DNA from: Jannaschia sp. W003
GTDB lineage: Bacteria; Pseudomonadota; Alphaproteobacteria; Rhodobacterales; Rhodobacteraceae
Direction of reading: 5' to 3'
Assembly: GCF_025144335.1 (NCBI RefSeq)
Contig: NZ_CP083539.1
Coordinates: forward strand, 1,861,501 to 1,925,500
DNA length: 64,000 bases
Below the pieces are notes generated by a model that searched no databases, was not told the origin of the DNA, and saw nothing but the letters and a program-made list of their open reading frames with translations. Shown piece after piece: positions 42,260 through 52,075 of the stretch (position 1 is the stretch's first letter; each line of letters opens with the position of its first letter). Made by a program: the position numbers and the translations under genes.

Positions 42260-43263
42260 GCGGGGCGCTCCGCGAGGTCGGCGAGGGCGGCGTCCTCGAT
42301 GCGCAGCACCACGTCGAGGTTGGCGCGCCCGTCCGCGCCGGTGACGCGCGGCGCGGCGCGGCCTTGGATCACGTCGGCGAAATGGCTGAGCTGGCGTGCG
42401 AGGGGGACGCCCCCCGGCACCGGCTCGCGGCGCACCGCGTGCGCCTCGGTCCAGTCGGCCGCGCCGGTGAAGACCCGCAGCGACGGGAAGGCCACGGCGC
42501 CCGCCGTGCCGGTGACGAACAGGCAGTCCTCACCGCTCTGCGGTATGTGGGGGTTCTCGCCCGTAGCCGCCTCGAAGCTCCACGGGGACGCTGCAGTATC
42601 GGCGTAGGCGATAGTGGCCACGGCCCCGCCACGGAAGCGCAGCACCGCGCCGCCCGATTCGGGTCGGGCCGTCCCACGACAGGCGTTCGAGGCGAGGCCC
42701 GCGACGTCCTCGACTTCGCCCAGCAGCCAGCGGAGGAGGTCGACGTCGTGGATAAGGTTCTGGCGGATCGGGCTGCCGTCGAGCCCGTGCCGCCACGCGG
42801 GCGCGAAGTAGTCGTCGGGCTTGCACATCAGCCAAAGTAGCGAGGCGGCGACCGGCGTGCCGATGGCGCCCGAGGCGACGACCGCGTGGAGCCGCTCGGC
42901 CGCGGGGTGATACCGGCGGTGGTGCCCCACGAGCAGGTGCGTCCCGGCGCGGGCGTGCGCGTCGGCGATGGCGTCGGCGTCTCGGAGCGTCCCGGCCAGC
43001 GGCTTCTCGACCAGCGCGTGCCAGCCCCGCCGGGCGGCGGCGACCGCGACCGGCGCGTGGGTGGCGGTGGGCGTGGCGACGATGATGCCGTCGGCTTCCA
43101 CGTCCGCCGCCTCGACCGAGGGAAAGACGGGCACGTCCACCGCCACGGCGGGCGCGGGGTCGACCACGGCCGCCAGCTCCAACGCGGGGTCGGCGCGGAT
43201 GTGCGCGAGGTGACGCGCGCCGATCAGGCCGGTGCCGGCGAGGACGAGGCGGGTGCGGCTCAC
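42256..43263 (-). CDS. Gfo/Idh/MocA family dehydrogenase, third copy
   Basis: A 335-residue protein starting at GTG 43263, overlapping the altronate-type dehydratase stop. VLAGTGLIGARHLAHI is the Rossmann motif, LVEKPLAGTL the family Lys motif and QNLIHDVDLLRWLLGEVED the substrate-side His/Asp region. The last resembles myo-inositol/sugar dehydrogenases acting on cyclic or open polyols. Likely oxidises the transported substrate or an intermediate in this operon. Confidence 0.85.
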   Translation of the reverse strand: MSRTRLVLAGTGLIGARHLAHIRADPALELAAVVDPAPAVAVDVPVFPSVEAADVEADGIIVATPTATHAPVAVAAARRGWHALVEKPLAGTLRDADAIADAHARAGTHLLVGHHRRYHPAAERLHAVVASGAIGTPVAASLLWLMCKPDDYFAPAWRHGLDGSPIRQNLIHDVDLLRWLLGEVEDVAGLASNACRGTARPESGGAVLRFRGGAVATIAYADTAASPWSFEAATGENPHIPQSGEDCLFVTGTAGAVAFPSLRVFTGAADWTEAHAVRREPVPGGVPLARQLSHFADVIQGRAAPRVTGADGRANLDVVLRIEDAALADLAERPA

Positions 43264-44765
43264 ATCACCGCGCCGATCTGCCAGGGCACGAACTCGTGGT
43301 CGCCCAGTCCCTGCGCCTCCGACTTGGTGGCCTCGCCCGAGGCGACGCGCAGGAACATCTCGTAGATCTCGCGGCCCTTCGCCTCGACCGTGGTGCCGCC
43401 GGAGAGGATCGTGCCGGCGTCCACGTCCATGTCCTCGGTCATCCGGGCGTAGAGCTCGGAGTTCGTCGCGACCTTGATCGTGGGGGCGGGCTTCGAGCCG
43501 AAGGCCGAGCCGCGCCCCGTGGTGAAGCACACCAGCGTGCAGCCCCCGGCGATCTGACCCGTGACCGAGGCCGGGTCGTAGCCGGGCGAGTCCATGAAGG
43601 TGAAGCCACGCGCCCGCACCGGCTCGGCGTACTTGTAGACGCCCGCGAGGGGGGTGGTCCCGCCCTTGGCGGCGGCGCCGAGCGACTTCTCGAGGATGGT
43701 CGTCAGCCCGCCGCGCTTGTTGCCGGGCGAGGGGTTGTTGTCCATCGAGCCGCGGTTGCGCGCCGTGTAGTCCTCCCACCACTCGACGAGGCCGACCAGA
43801 CGCTCGCCCACCTCGGGGCTCGCGGCGCGGCGGGTCAGGAGGTGCTCGGCGCCGTAGATCTCGGGCGTCTCGGCCAGCACGCCCGTGCCGCCCTGGGCGA
43901 CGAGCAGGTCGCAGGCGTGGCCGAGGGCGGGGTTGGCGGTGATGCCGGACCACGCGTCCGAGCCGCCGCATTGCAGGGCGACGGTGAGGTCTGAGGCAGG
44001 GCAGGGCTCGCGCCGCGCCTCGTCGGCGGCGGGCAGCATGGCGCGGACCTTGGCGATGCCCGCCTCGACCGTGCGGCGCAGACCGGCGACGTTCTGGATG
44101 TTCATGGTCTGGAAGGTCGGCGAGTGCTCCAGACCGTAGGCCTCCAGCAGCCAGTCGATCTGGTTCATCTCGCAGCCCAGCCCCACCATCAGGACCGCGG
44201 CGTGGTTGGGGTGGCGGGCGTAGCCCCACATGACCCGCTGGAGTGCCTCGAACCCCTCGCCGTCGCCGGCCATGCCGCAGCCCGTGCCGTGCACGTAGGC
44301 CACCACGCCGTCGACGTTCGGGAAGGCGGCCAGCTCCTCGGGGCCGAAGGCGTCGGCGATGCGCCGCGCGGCGGTGGCCGAGCAGTTCACCGACGTGACC
44401 ACGGCCACGTAGTTGCGCGTGCCCACGACGCCCGACGCGCGGCGGTAGCCCATGAAGGTGTCCCGCATCTCCGGCGCTGGCGCGGGCCGCAGGTCGGTGC
44501 CGAACTCGTAGGCGTGATCGGTGCCGCGGAACGCGAGGTTGTGCGTGTGGACGTGGGCGCCCGCGGGGATGGCCTCGGAGGCGTAGCCGATGATCTGGCC
44601 GTACTTGCGCACCGGCTCTCCGGCGGCGATCGCGCGCAGGGCGATCTTGTGGCCCGAGGGCACGAGGCCGAGGGTGCGCGTCCCCTCCACCGCCACGCCG
44701 GCCTCCAGGGCGCGGGCGGCGACGGCGACGTCGTCCTCGGGGCGCAGTCGGATCGTGTCGGACAT
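43260..44765 (-). CDS. UxaA family altronate/galactarate-type dehydratase
   Basis: A 501-residue protein with an N-terminal SAF domain (about 8-80, GLVPSGHKIALRAI and GAHVHTHNL) and a C-terminal UxaA domain with VTSVNCSATAARRIADAFG, HGTGCGMAGDGEG, VGLGCEMNQ, CGGSDAWSGITANPALG and CFTTGRGSAFGSKPAPTIKV. These Cys-rich motifs are typical of Fe-dependent altronate or galactarate dehydratases with fused SAF. It dehydrates an aldonate/aldarate to a 2-keto-3-deoxy acid. GGGAGGAG precedes ATG 44765. Directly downstream of the TRAP permease genes. Confidence 0.9.
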   Translation of the reverse strand: MSDTIRLRPEDDVAVAARALEAGVAVEGTRTLGLVPSGHKIALRAIAAGEPVRKYGQIIGYASEAIPAGAHVHTHNLAFRGTDHAYEFGTDLRPAPAPEMRDTFMGYRRASGVVGTRNYVAVVTSVNCSATAARRIADAFGPEELAAFPNVDGVVAYVHGTGCGMAGDGEGFEALQRVMWGYARHPNHAAVLMVGLGCEMNQIDWLLEAYGLEHSPTFQTMNIQNVAGLRRTVEAGIAKVRAMLPAADEARREPCPASDLTVALQCGGSDAWSGITANPALGHACDLLVAQGGTGVLAETPEIYGAEHLLTRRAASPEVGERLVGLVEWWEDYTARNRGSMDNNPSPGNKRGGLTTILEKSLGAAAKGGTTPLAGVYKYAEPVRARGFTFMDSPGYDPASVTGQIAGGCTLVCFTTGRGSAFGSKPAPTIKVATNSELYARMTEDMDVDAGTILSGGTTVEAKGREIYEMFLRVASGEATKSEAQGLGDHEFVPWQIGAVM

Positions 44766-44810
44766 GATGTCTCCTCCCGGCCCGGGACTTACGCCCCGAT
44801 CACGCCGCGC

Positions 44811-46439
44811 TCAATCCAGCAGCACCGCGACGATGGGCGGCCAGAACAGGAGCACGGCGAGCGCCAAGAGCTGTATGCAGATGAACGGCAGGAAGCCCTT
44901 GAAGATGTCCGTCAGCGAGATGTGCGGCGGTGCCACCGACTTGAGGTAGAAGGCGGCCGGGCCGAAGGGCGGCGACAGGAAGCTGACCTGCATGTTCATG
45001 CAGAACAGCACCCCGAACCATATCGACAGGTGGCGCGCCTCCAGCGTGCCGAAGTAGCCGATCTCCTCGATGGGCAGGCGCTGCACGATGGGCAGGAACA
45101 CGGGGATGATCAGCAGCACGATCCCGACCCAGTCCATGAACGCGCCCATGAAGAGGAGGATCACCATCATCACGAGGAGGATGCCCATGGTGGGCAGGTC
45201 CGCCGAGACGATGAGGTTGGCGACGTAGGTCGGCCCCCCGGCGATGGTGTAGGCCCCCGCGAGGGCCGCGGCGCCGATGGTGACCCAGATGATCGTGCCG
45301 GTGGACTTCAGGGTGCGCAGCAGCGAGTCCCAGACCAGCTCCACGCTGGCCTCGCCCCGGAAGACGGAGATCAGGAACACCGCGACCACGCCCATGGCGG
45401 CGGCCTCGGTGATCCCCGAGATGCCGCCGTAGATGGAACCGAGCACCACGCCGATCACCACGATGGGCGCCACGAGGCCCTTGCCCATGCCCCACGCCCG
45501 CTTGGTGCGCGCGGGCCGGAACACGAGGAGGATCAGCGCGAGGAACACGGCGGCGGCGATGCCGAAGGTCCAGGCATGCTCGGGCTGGCCGTAGGCGATG
45601 GGATCGACGCCCTCCAGCACCGCGTTCTGGCCCGTCACGGTGAAGAACAGGGCGCGCAGGAACAGGGCCGTCGAGAAGCCAGCGCCGAGGAGGGCGAGGA
45701 AGGCGAGGAACAGCATCCCCTTCTCGCGCCCTTCTGGCTCGCCCGGCTCGGGCGGCGGCAGGGGGGCGAGGGCCGGGTTCGCCTGGGTGCGCACCACGAT
45801 GTAGACGATGATGAACGAGGCCAGCATGAAACCGGGCAGGAAGGCGGCCGTGAACAGAGCCTTGATCGAGGTCTCGGTGATCAGCCCGTAGATGATGAGC
45901 ACGATCGAGGGCGGGATCATGGTGCCGAGGCAGCCCGAGGCGCAGATCGTGCCGATGGCGAGGTTCTGGTCGTAGCCGAGGCGCAGCATCTGCGGCAGGG
46001 CGATCAGCCCGAGCAGCACCACCTCGCCGCCGATGATGCCCGACATGGCGGCCATGATGACGGCCATGATCGAGGTGACGATGGCGATGCCGCCGCGGGT
46101 CTTCGACAGCCAGACGTCGAGCGAGGAGTACATGCCCTTGGCGATGCCGGACCGCTCCAGGAGGGCCGCCATGAAGATGAAGAGCGGGATGGATATGAGC
46201 ACGTAGCCCGTGATCAGGCCGTATATCTTCTGGGCGAGGATGTTCAGCGGCCCGGTCCCGAAGGAGCGTGTCAGCAGCCCCTCGCCGAACTCCCAGGGCG
46301 CCCAGAGGAGCGTGGGCTCGAACTTCATCACCAGCACCAGCACGGCGAGGGCGGCCGAGGCCAGGCCCAGCGGCATGCCGATGGCGAGGAGCAGCATCAG
46401 CCCCAGGAGGAGCACGAGCGAGATCGTTCCGACGTCCAT
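44811..46439 (-). CDS. dctM: TRAP transporter large permease (DctM)
   Basis: A 542-residue, roughly 14-helix membrane protein. ALLERSGIAKGMYSSLDVWL, MSGIIGGEVVLLGLIALPQML, ASGCLGTMIPPSIVLIIYGLITE and MGAFMDWVGIVLLIIPVFLP are DctM hallmarks. With the 281-residue DctQ it belongs to the longer TRAP subtype. It moves the substrate with Na+ using the periplasmic binding protein. AAGGAAC precedes ATG 46439. Between dctQ and the dehydratase gene in the leftward operon. Confidence 0.95.
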   Translation of the reverse strand: MDVGTISLVLLLGLMLLLAIGMPLGLASAALAVLVLVMKFEPTLLWAPWEFGEGLLTRSFGTGPLNILAQKIYGLITGYVLISIPLFIFMAALLERSGIAKGMYSSLDVWLSKTRGGIAIVTSIMAVIMAAMSGIIGGEVVLLGLIALPQMLRLGYDQNLAIGTICASGCLGTMIPPSIVLIIYGLITETSIKALFTAAFLPGFMLASFIIVYIVVRTQANPALAPLPPPEPGEPEGREKGMLFLAFLALLGAGFSTALFLRALFFTVTGQNAVLEGVDPIAYGQPEHAWTFGIAAAVFLALILLVFRPARTKRAWGMGKGLVAPIVVIGVVLGSIYGGISGITEAAAMGVVAVFLISVFRGEASVELVWDSLLRTLKSTGTIIWVTIGAAALAGAYTIAGGPTYVANLIVSADLPTMGILLVMMVILLFMGAFMDWVGIVLLIIPVFLPIVQRLPIEEIGYFGTLEARHLSIWFGVLFCMNMQVSFLSPPFGPAAFYLKSVAPPHISLTDIFKGFLPFICIQLLALAVLLFWPPIVAVLLD

Positions 46440-46483
46440 GGATACGTTCCTTCAGGCAGCGGCGCCGCGGGGGCGCGCGCGCG

Positions 46484-47329
46484 TCAGTCCGAGCCGACCT
46501 GGCGGCGCAGGCGCTCCAGCTCCTCGGGGTCGATGTCGTCGGCGGCGGTGTGGATCACCGGCTCCAGGTTCCAGTCGCGCACGAGGTTGGCGATGGCCTG
46601 CACCGCCACGAGGGTGACGACCAGCAGCACCATGGGCTTGAGCGTCGCCGGCAGCGGCGGGTCGAAGGCGGTGCCGAAGGTCTCCCAGCGCATGAACTTC
46701 TGGCTGGCCTCGCCCCAGCCGCCGTAGATCAGGGCCAGCGCGAACATCACGATCATCGCAGTGGAAATCACGTCGAACGTGCGCTGGAGCCATTTCGGCA
46801 CGGCGTCGTAGAGCAGAAAGATGCGGATGTGGCTGCGCTGCTGCATGGCGTAGAGGCCCGAGAGCAGGAACACGAAGCCCGCGAGCCAGAGCGACAGCTC
46901 GTTGGCCCAGAGCGTCGGCGCCTCGAACACGTAGCGTAGCACCACCTCCCAGACCATCACCGAGACGAGGATCACCACCAGCCCCATGGTCACGCGCCCG
47001 ATGAACACCGAGACGCGGTCGAAGGCGCCCCAGTCCTGCCACTCCGACGGCGCGCGCTTCACGGTGCGCACCCCGAGCACGAAGAGCACCACCACCAGCA
47101 CCACGCTCAGCCAGTCGAGCAGGTTCGCCGGCGCGTAGCGGCGGGCGAGGGCGTCCACGGTGGGGCCGGGCTCGCTGAACACCATGAGGAAGGCGGGGCC
47201 GTTCCACATCATCCAGGCCCAGGCGGCGATGAAGCCGAGCGGCACCAGCACCTCGGTCGCGGTCGGCTTGTAGACCAGCGGCCCGGCGTCGCCGGCGGTC
47301 TCGACGGGGGTGGGGTTCTGGGCGGTCAC
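46484..47329 (-). CDS. dctQ: TRAP transporter small permease (DctQ)
   Basis: A 281-residue protein starting at GTG 47329 with GGGAG 6 nt upstream. It has two N-terminal helices before the four-helix DctQ core: VMVWEVVLRYVFEAPTLWANELSLWLAGFVFLLSGLYAM, with the conserved W-x-x-E. QQRSHIRIFLLYDAVP follows. The extra N-terminal helices (about 27-45 and 70-90) are typical of the large DctQ subclass. Partner of DctM and DctP on either side. Confidence 0.93.
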   Translation of the reverse strand: MTAQNPTPVETAGDAGPLVYKPTATEVLVPLGFIAAWAWMMWNGPAFLMVFSEPGPTVDALARRYAPANLLDWLSVVLVVVLFVLGVRTVKRAPSEWQDWGAFDRVSVFIGRVTMGLVVILVSVMVWEVVLRYVFEAPTLWANELSLWLAGFVFLLSGLYAMQQRSHIRIFLLYDAVPKWLQRTFDVISTAMIVMFALALIYGGWGEASQKFMRWETFGTAFDPPLPATLKPMVLLVVTLVAVQAIANLVRDWNLEPVIHTAADDIDPEELERLRRQVGSD

Positions 47330-47391
47330 GGATCGCTCCCGGTCCGGGGGAGAGGGGTCGGCGCGGCCCGCGAGGGGCCGCGCCGCAATCG

Positions 47392-48429
47392 TCACTCGCT
47401 GGCCGACACGAGGCCGAGCTGGCCGAGGTAGTCGAGGTGCGACTGCACGAGCGCCTCGGCCTCGGGGGTGGTGGCGAACTCGGGCCAGGTGGCCTGGGCG
47501 GCGTCGCGGAACGCCTGCAGGTCCTCGGGCGACCACTCGTAGATGGTCACGCCCGCTTCCGTCAGCTCGGCCACGGCCTCGGCGTTGGCCTTCTCGGTGA
47601 AGAGCGCGGTCTTGAGCGCGAGGCTCTCCATCGCCGTCGACAGGATCGCGCGCTGGGCGTCGCTCATGCCGTCCCACACCGCCTTGTTGCACGCGAGGTG
47701 GTCCGAGGGCATCGAGTGGAAGCCCGGGTAGTTGGTGTGCTTGGCGATGTCGTAGAGGCCGAGGCCCTTGTTGTTGGCGATGCTCGACGCGTCGGCGCCG
47801 TCGATGATGCCGGTCTCGAGCGCGGTGAAGATCTCGGTGAAGTCCATCACGATCGGCGAGGCGCCGAGCTTCTCGAAGATCTTGGTCTCCATGCCGGGGG
47901 GCGAGCGGAACTTCCAGTTCTGCAGGTCCTCCGGCCCGGAGATCGGCGCGGTGGAGGCGAGGCTCTCCTGGCCGTAGATCCACCAGCCCACGAGCTGCAT
48001 GCCGTACTGGTTGTAGAGTTCCTGCGCGTCCTCGAGGCCGCCGCCGTAGTAGAGCCACGAGAGCTGCTGATAGGGCGTGTCGTAGCCGCCCATGATGTCG
48101 CCCACGAACTGGAACGCGGGGTTCTTGCCGGTCTGGTAGGCGCCGCCGTGCATCTCGCAGTCGAGGATGCCGGTGGCGGCGGCGTCGAAGCCTTCCGTGG
48201 AGCCGACCACGGAGGACGACCAGAACATCTCGATGGTGATCGCGCCGTCGGACATGGTCTCGACGTTCTCGATGAAGCCTTGGATCAGCTCGCCCGAGGT
48301 GGATTCCGGCGCGTAGTGCGTCTGGATCCGCAGGTTGGTGGCGTGGGCATCGGCGAAGGCGGGCGCGGCGAGCGTCGTGCCGCCCATCAGCGCGGCCGCG
48401 GCGGCGAGCGCCGTGGTGGTTCTGGTCAT
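47392..48429 (-). CDS. dctP: TRAP transporter periplasmic binding protein (DctP)
   Basis: A 345-residue exported protein with a signal peptide cleaved near AFADA. RIQTHYAPESTSGELIQGF opens the mature domain; KFRSPPGMETKIFEKLGASPIVMDFTEIFTALETGIIDGAD holds the conserved Arg that binds a carboxylate and the family helix. This supports an organic or sugar acid ligand. ATG 48429 has GGGAGGA 5 nt upstream. Expected to feed the dehydratases encoded either side. Confidence 0.93.
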   Translation of the reverse strand: MTRTTTALAAAAALMGGTTLAAPAFADAHATNLRIQTHYAPESTSGELIQGFIENVETMSDGAITIEMFWSSSVVGSTEGFDAAATGILDCEMHGGAYQTGKNPAFQFVGDIMGGYDTPYQQLSWLYYGGGLEDAQELYNQYGMQLVGWWIYGQESLASTAPISGPEDLQNWKFRSPPGMETKIFEKLGASPIVMDFTEIFTALETGIIDGADASSIANNKGLGLYDIAKHTNYPGFHSMPSDHLACNKAVWDGMSDAQRAILSTAMESLALKTALFTEKANAEAVAELTEAGVTIYEWSPEDLQAFRDAAQATWPEFATTPEAEALVQSHLDYLGQLGLVSASE

Positions 48430-48545
48430 CGAAGTCCTCCCTTGCGCGGGCGCATCTCCGCACGCCGGCCTCCCTGCCGGGGCGCGCCGCCCGTCCGGTG
48501 AAAGCCTACGCAGGAGGGGAGGCGTCTGCCAAGGGATTCCCGCAG

Positions 48546-49415
48546 CTAGAGGCGCCCGTTCCGCGAACGCAGCTCCAGGTAGAGCGCGCTGTGATCCAGA
48601 TCGCCCCCGTCCATGACGTCGCGCAGGTGCGTGAAGCGCAGGCGCACCGCCTCCACCGCCGGAAGCTCCAGCCCGAGCGCCGCCGCCTCCTCGGCCACGT
48701 TGTCGAGGTCCTTGACCTGGAACTTCGTCAGCCCGCCCGGCGCGAAGTCGCGCCCCGCCATGCGCGCGCCGTGCTGCTGAAGGATGACGGAGTCGGCGAA
48801 GCCCCCCCGCAGCGCCTCGCGCACCGCCGCCGGATCGGCGCCGCCCTCCTCCAGAAGCAGCGTGGCCTCGGCCACGGCGCCGATGGTGCAGGCGACGATC
48901 GCCTGGTTGGCGAGCTTGGCGAGCTGGCCCGCACCTGCCGGACCGACGTGGACGGGCCGCCCCATCGCTTCCAGCACCGGGCGGACCCGTTCGAACGCCG
49001 CCGCGTCGCCGCCCGCCATTATCGCCAACGTGCCCGCCTCGGCGCCCTTCGTGCCACCCGACACGGGCGCGTCCACGTAGGCCATTCCGCGCGCGGCGAA
49101 GCGTTCCGCGTGCGCCCGCGCCTCCGCGGGCCGGATCGAGCCCATCTCGACCCAGATCGCGCCCTCCGCGAAGGCATCTCCGATCGCGTCCTGCACCGTG
49201 GCCGAGGCCGGACCGTCGGACAACATAGAGACCACGACTGGCGCGCCGCGCACCGCCTCGGCCGGGGTGGCGCAGGCCGTGGCCCCGTCCGCCTCCAGCG
49301 CCTGCGCCTTCGGCGCGGAGCGGTTCCACGCCCGCACCGCGTGCCCCGCGAGCAGGAGGTTGCGGACCATGGGCGCGCCCATCAGCCCGGTGCCCAGGAA
49401 TGCGATCTCGGTCAT
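48546..49415 (-). CDS. garR: 3-hydroxyisobutyrate/tartronate-semialdehyde dehydrogenase-family oxidoreductase
   Basis: A 289-residue beta-hydroxyacid dehydrogenase. AFLGTGLMGAPMVRNLLLAGH is the Rossmann motif, DAPVSGGTKGAEAGTLAIMAGG the substrate loop, GAGQLAKLANQ the catalytic Lys and FQVKDLDNVAEEA the C-terminal motif, closer to the GarR/GlxR consensus than the copy at 40544. First gene of the leftward operon, divergent from the KDF dehydrogenase-like SDR across 69 bp. Substrate inferred as a hydroxy-acid semialdehyde. Confidence 0.85.
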   Translation of the reverse strand: MTEIAFLGTGLMGAPMVRNLLLAGHAVRAWNRSAPKAQALEADGATACATPAEAVRGAPVVVSMLSDGPASATVQDAIGDAFAEGAIWVEMGSIRPAEARAHAERFAARGMAYVDAPVSGGTKGAEAGTLAIMAGGDAAAFERVRPVLEAMGRPVHVGPAGAGQLAKLANQAIVACTIGAVAEATLLLEEGGADPAAVREALRGGFADSVILQQHGARMAGRDFAPGGLTKFQVKDLDNVAEEAAALGLELPAVEAVRLRFTHLRDVMDGGDLDHSALYLELRSRNGRL

Positions 49416-49484
49416 GGCGTGCTCCGCGAGGTTTGCGCCGCCCCGCGTCTTGGCCTACGCCTCGGTGCGACGGGGGGAAGCATC

Positions 49485-50225
49485 ATGGCGGGACGGCTGA
49501 CTGGCAAGCGCGCGCTGATCACGGCGGCGGGGCAGGGGATCGGGCGGGCGACCGCCGAGGCGTTCCTGCGCGAAGGCGCGGAGGTCTGGGCCACCGACCT
49601 CGACGCGGGGCTCCTAGAGGGGTTGGACTGCCACCGCATGGCGCTCGATGCCCGCGACGACGCCAGCGTCCGCGCCGGGGTCGAGGCCGCACGCCCCGAC
49701 ATCCTGTTCAACTGCGCGGGCTTCGTGCACCACGGCTCGGTGCTGGAGGCCTCGGACGACGACTTCGCCTTCGGCTTCGACCTAAACGTCCACTCCATGT
49801 TCCGCACCATCCGCGCGGCCCTGCCGGGGATGCTGGAGCGGGGCGGCGGGTCCATCGTCAACATGTCCTCGGCGTGCTCGTCGGTGATCGGCGCGCCGAA
49901 CCGCTTCATCTACGGGGCCACCAAGGCCGCGGTGATCGGGCTGACGAAGTCGGTCGCGGTCGACTTCGTGGCGCGGGGCATCCGCTGCAACTGCATCTGC
50001 CCCGGCACCGTCGAGAGCCCGTCCTGGCACGACCGGGTCGAGGCGCTGGGCCGGCAGCTCGGTTCCAAGGAGGAGGCCCTGAAGCAGTTCGTCTCCCGCC
50101 AGCCCATGGGCCGCGTCGCCTCGGCCGCCGAGATCGCGGCCCTCGTGGTCTACCTCGGCTCGGACGAGAGCGCCTTCACCACCGGCCACCCCCACGTGAT
50201 CGACGGCGGCTGGTCGGGGCAGTGA
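49485..50225 (+). CDS. SDR oxidoreductase, 2-keto-3-deoxy-L-fuconate dehydrogenase-like
   Basis: A 246-residue SDR: ALITAAGQGIGRATAEAFL (cofactor), NCAGFVHHGSVLE, IVNMSSACSSVIGAPNRFIYGATKAAVIGL (Ser, Tyr, Lys triad) and HVIDGGWSGQ at the C-terminus. The whole pattern closely resembles the KDF dehydrogenase of the nonphosphorylative L-fucose pathway, which makes 2,4-diketo-3-deoxy-L-fuconate. A FAH-family hydrolase that would split such a diketo acid lies two genes downstream. ATG 49485 is the first rightward gene of the bidirectional locus. Confidence 0.82.
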   Translation: MAGRLTGKRALITAAGQGIGRATAEAFLREGAEVWATDLDAGLLEGLDCHRMALDARDDASVRAGVEAARPDILFNCAGFVHHGSVLEASDDDFAFGFDLNVHSMFRTIRAALPGMLERGGGSIVNMSSACSSVIGAPNRFIYGATKAAVIGLTKSVAVDFVARGIRCNCICPGTVESPSWHDRVEALGRQLGSKEEALKQFVSRQPMGRVASAAEIAALVVYLGSDESAFTTGHPHVIDGGWSGQ

Positions 50226-50229
50226 CCCG

Positions 50230-50247
50230 ACTTGCCTGCAGTCAAGT
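50230..50247. promoter_or_regulatory. 18-bp palindromic operator candidate ahead of the IlvD/EDD gene
   Basis: ACTTGCCTGCAGTCAAGT is an inverted repeat with a CTGCAG centre and a single mismatched pair. It starts 5 nt after the SDR stop and lies 28 bp before ATG 50276, next to an AT-rich CATAACAGATAGTTAAC segment. A second promoter or internal control point is likely. Confidence 0.5.
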
Positions 50248-50275
50248 CATAACAGATAGTTAACAGGCCCGCCCC

Positions 50276-52048
50276 ATGACCCAGCTCCGTTCGCGCAAGT
50301 GGTTCGACAACCCCGAGAACCGCGAGATGACCGCGCTCTACCTCGAGCGCTACCTGAACTACGGTATTACCCGCGAGGAGCTGCAGGGCGGCAAGCCGAT
50401 CATCGCCATCGCCCAGACCGGCTCGGACCTCTCCCCGTGCAACCGCCACCACCTGGAGCTGGAGAAGCGGGTGCGCGACGGCATCGTCGCCGCCGGCGGC
50501 GTGCCGCTGCAAGTGCCCGTGCACCCGATCCAGGAGACCGGCAAGCGGCCCACGGCCTCGCTCGACCGCAACCTCGCCTACCTGAGCCTCGTGGAGACGC
50601 TGAACGGGTACCCGCTCGACGGCGTGGTGCTGACCATCGGCTGCGACAAGACCACGCCGGCCCTGCTGATGGCCGCCGCCACCGTGGACATCCCCGCCAT
50701 CGCGCTCTCGGTCGGCCCGATGCTGAATGGCTGGTTCCGGGGCGCGCGGACTGGATCGGGCACCATCGTGTGGAAGGCGCGCGAGATGCACGCGGCGGGC
50801 GAGATCGATGATGCGGGCTTCATGGAGATCGTCGCCAGCTCCACGCCCTCGGTGGGCTACTGCAACACCATGGGCACGGCGACCACGATGAACTCCCTGG
50901 CCGAGGCGCTGGGCATGCAGCTTCCCGGCTCGGCCGCGATCCCCGCGCCCTACCGCCAGCGGGGCCACGTCTCCTACCACACCGGGCAGCGCATCGTGGA
51001 AATGGTGCGCGAGGACCTGCGCCCCTCGGCCATCATGACGCGGGAGGCGTTCGAGAACGCGGTTGTGGTGAACTCGGCCATCGGCGGGTCCACCAACGCG
51101 CCCGTGCACCTCAACGCCATCGCCCGGCACCTCGGCATCGAGCTGACGCCCGCCGACTGGCAGCGCATCGGCCACCACGTGCCGCTCCTCGTGAACCTCC
51201 AGCCTGCGGGCGAGTACCTCGGCGAGGACTACTTCCACGCCGGCGGCGTTCCAGCCGTGGTGGGCGAGCTGATGGCCGGGGGCCTCCTGCCGCACCCGGA
51301 TGCGCCGACCGCCAACGGGCGGAGCCTCGGCGCGAACTGCGAGGGCGTGCGCTCGGCGCTGCCCGAGGTCATCCGCACCGTGGCGCAGCCCATGCTGGCC
51401 GACGCGGGCTTCGTGAACCTGCGCGGCAACCTGTTCGACTCCGCGATCATGAAGACCTCAGTGATCTCGCCCGAGTTCCGCGAGCGCTACCTCAGCGACC
51501 CCGAGGATCCCGAGGCCTTCGAGGGCCGCGCGATCGTGTTCGACGGCCCCGAGGACTTCCACGATCGCATCGACGACGAATCCCTCGGGATCGACGCGCA
51601 CTGCATCCTGGTGATGCGCGGCGCCGGTCCCATCGGCTACCCGGGCGCCGCCGAGGTCGTGAACATGCGCCCCCCCGCCTACCTCCTGAAGCAGGACATC
51701 CACGCGTTGCCATGCATCGGCGACGGGCGCCAATCGGGCACCTCCGGCAGCCCCTCGATCCTTAACGCGTCCCCGGAGGCGGCGGCGGGCGGGGGGCTCG
51801 CCTTCCTGCGCACCGGCGACCGCATCCGCATCGACCTGCGCGCCGGCACCGCCGACGCGCAGGTGGACGAGGTGGAGTGGGAGCGCCGCCGCGCCGCCTT
51901 CGACGCGAGCGCCTACGTTCCCGAGAGCCAGACCCCGTGGCAGGAGATCTTCCGCGAGCGGGTCGGCCAGCTCTCCGAGGGCATGACACTGCGCGGCGCC
52001 GACAAGTACCGCGGCACCGCCCGCATCCTGCCCCGCGACAATCACTGA
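50276..52048 (+). CDS. IlvD/EDD family sugar-acid dehydratase (L-arabonate/D-xylonate type)
   Basis: A 590-residue dehydratase. Three Cys that bind an iron-sulfur cluster are visible: [10 protein letters not shown] (Cys55), [16 protein letters not shown] (Cys123) and [15 protein letters not shown] (Cys196). [30 protein letters not shown] and [23 protein letters not shown] complete the family set. These features and the 590 length fit aldonate dehydratases rather than branched-chain IlvD. It would form a 2-keto-3-deoxy acid. Preceded by the palindrome at 50230. Confidence 0.9.
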   Translation: MTQLRSRKWFDNPENREMTALYLERYLNYGITREELQGGKPIIAIAQTGSDLSPCNRHHLELEKRVRDGIVAAGGVPLQVPVHPIQETGKRPTASLDRNLAYLSLVETLNGYPLDGVVLTIGCDKTTPALLMAAATVDIPAIALSVGPMLNGWFRGARTGSGTIVWKAREMHAAGEIDDAGFMEIVASSTPSVGYCNTMGTATTMNSLAEALGMQLPGSAAIPAPYRQRGHVSYHTGQRIVEMVREDLRPSAIMTREAFENAVVVNSAIGGSTNAPVHLNAIARHLGIELTPADWQRIGHHVPLLVNLQPAGEYLGEDYFHAGGVPAVVGELMAGGLLPHPDAPTANGRSLGANCEGVRSALPEVIRTVAQPMLADAGFVNLRGNLFDSAIMKTSVISPEFRERYLSDPEDPEAFEGRAIVFDGPEDFHDRIDDESLGIDAHCILVMRGAGPIGYPGAAEVVNMRPPAYLLKQDIHALPCIGDGRQSGTSGSPSILNASPEAAAGGGLAFLRTGDRIRIDLRAGTADAQVDEVEWERRRAAFDASAYVPESQTPWQEIFRERVGQLSEGMTLRGADKYRGTARILPRDNH

Positions 52049-52075
52049 TACCCACGCCACGCAACGGAGACGCCA

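Noticed and set aside
44124..46727. An 867-codon plus-strand frame opposite the TRAP dctM and dehydratase genes
   Set aside because: His/Asp/Glu-rich low-complexity translation with no domain; it is antisense to well supported genes.
48546..49415. Treating the two beta-hydroxyacid dehydrogenases (40544 and 48546) as a recent duplication
   Set aside because: Their substrate loops differ (DAPLGRTPAHAAEG versus DAPVSGGTKGAEAG) and overall sequence is clearly diverged.
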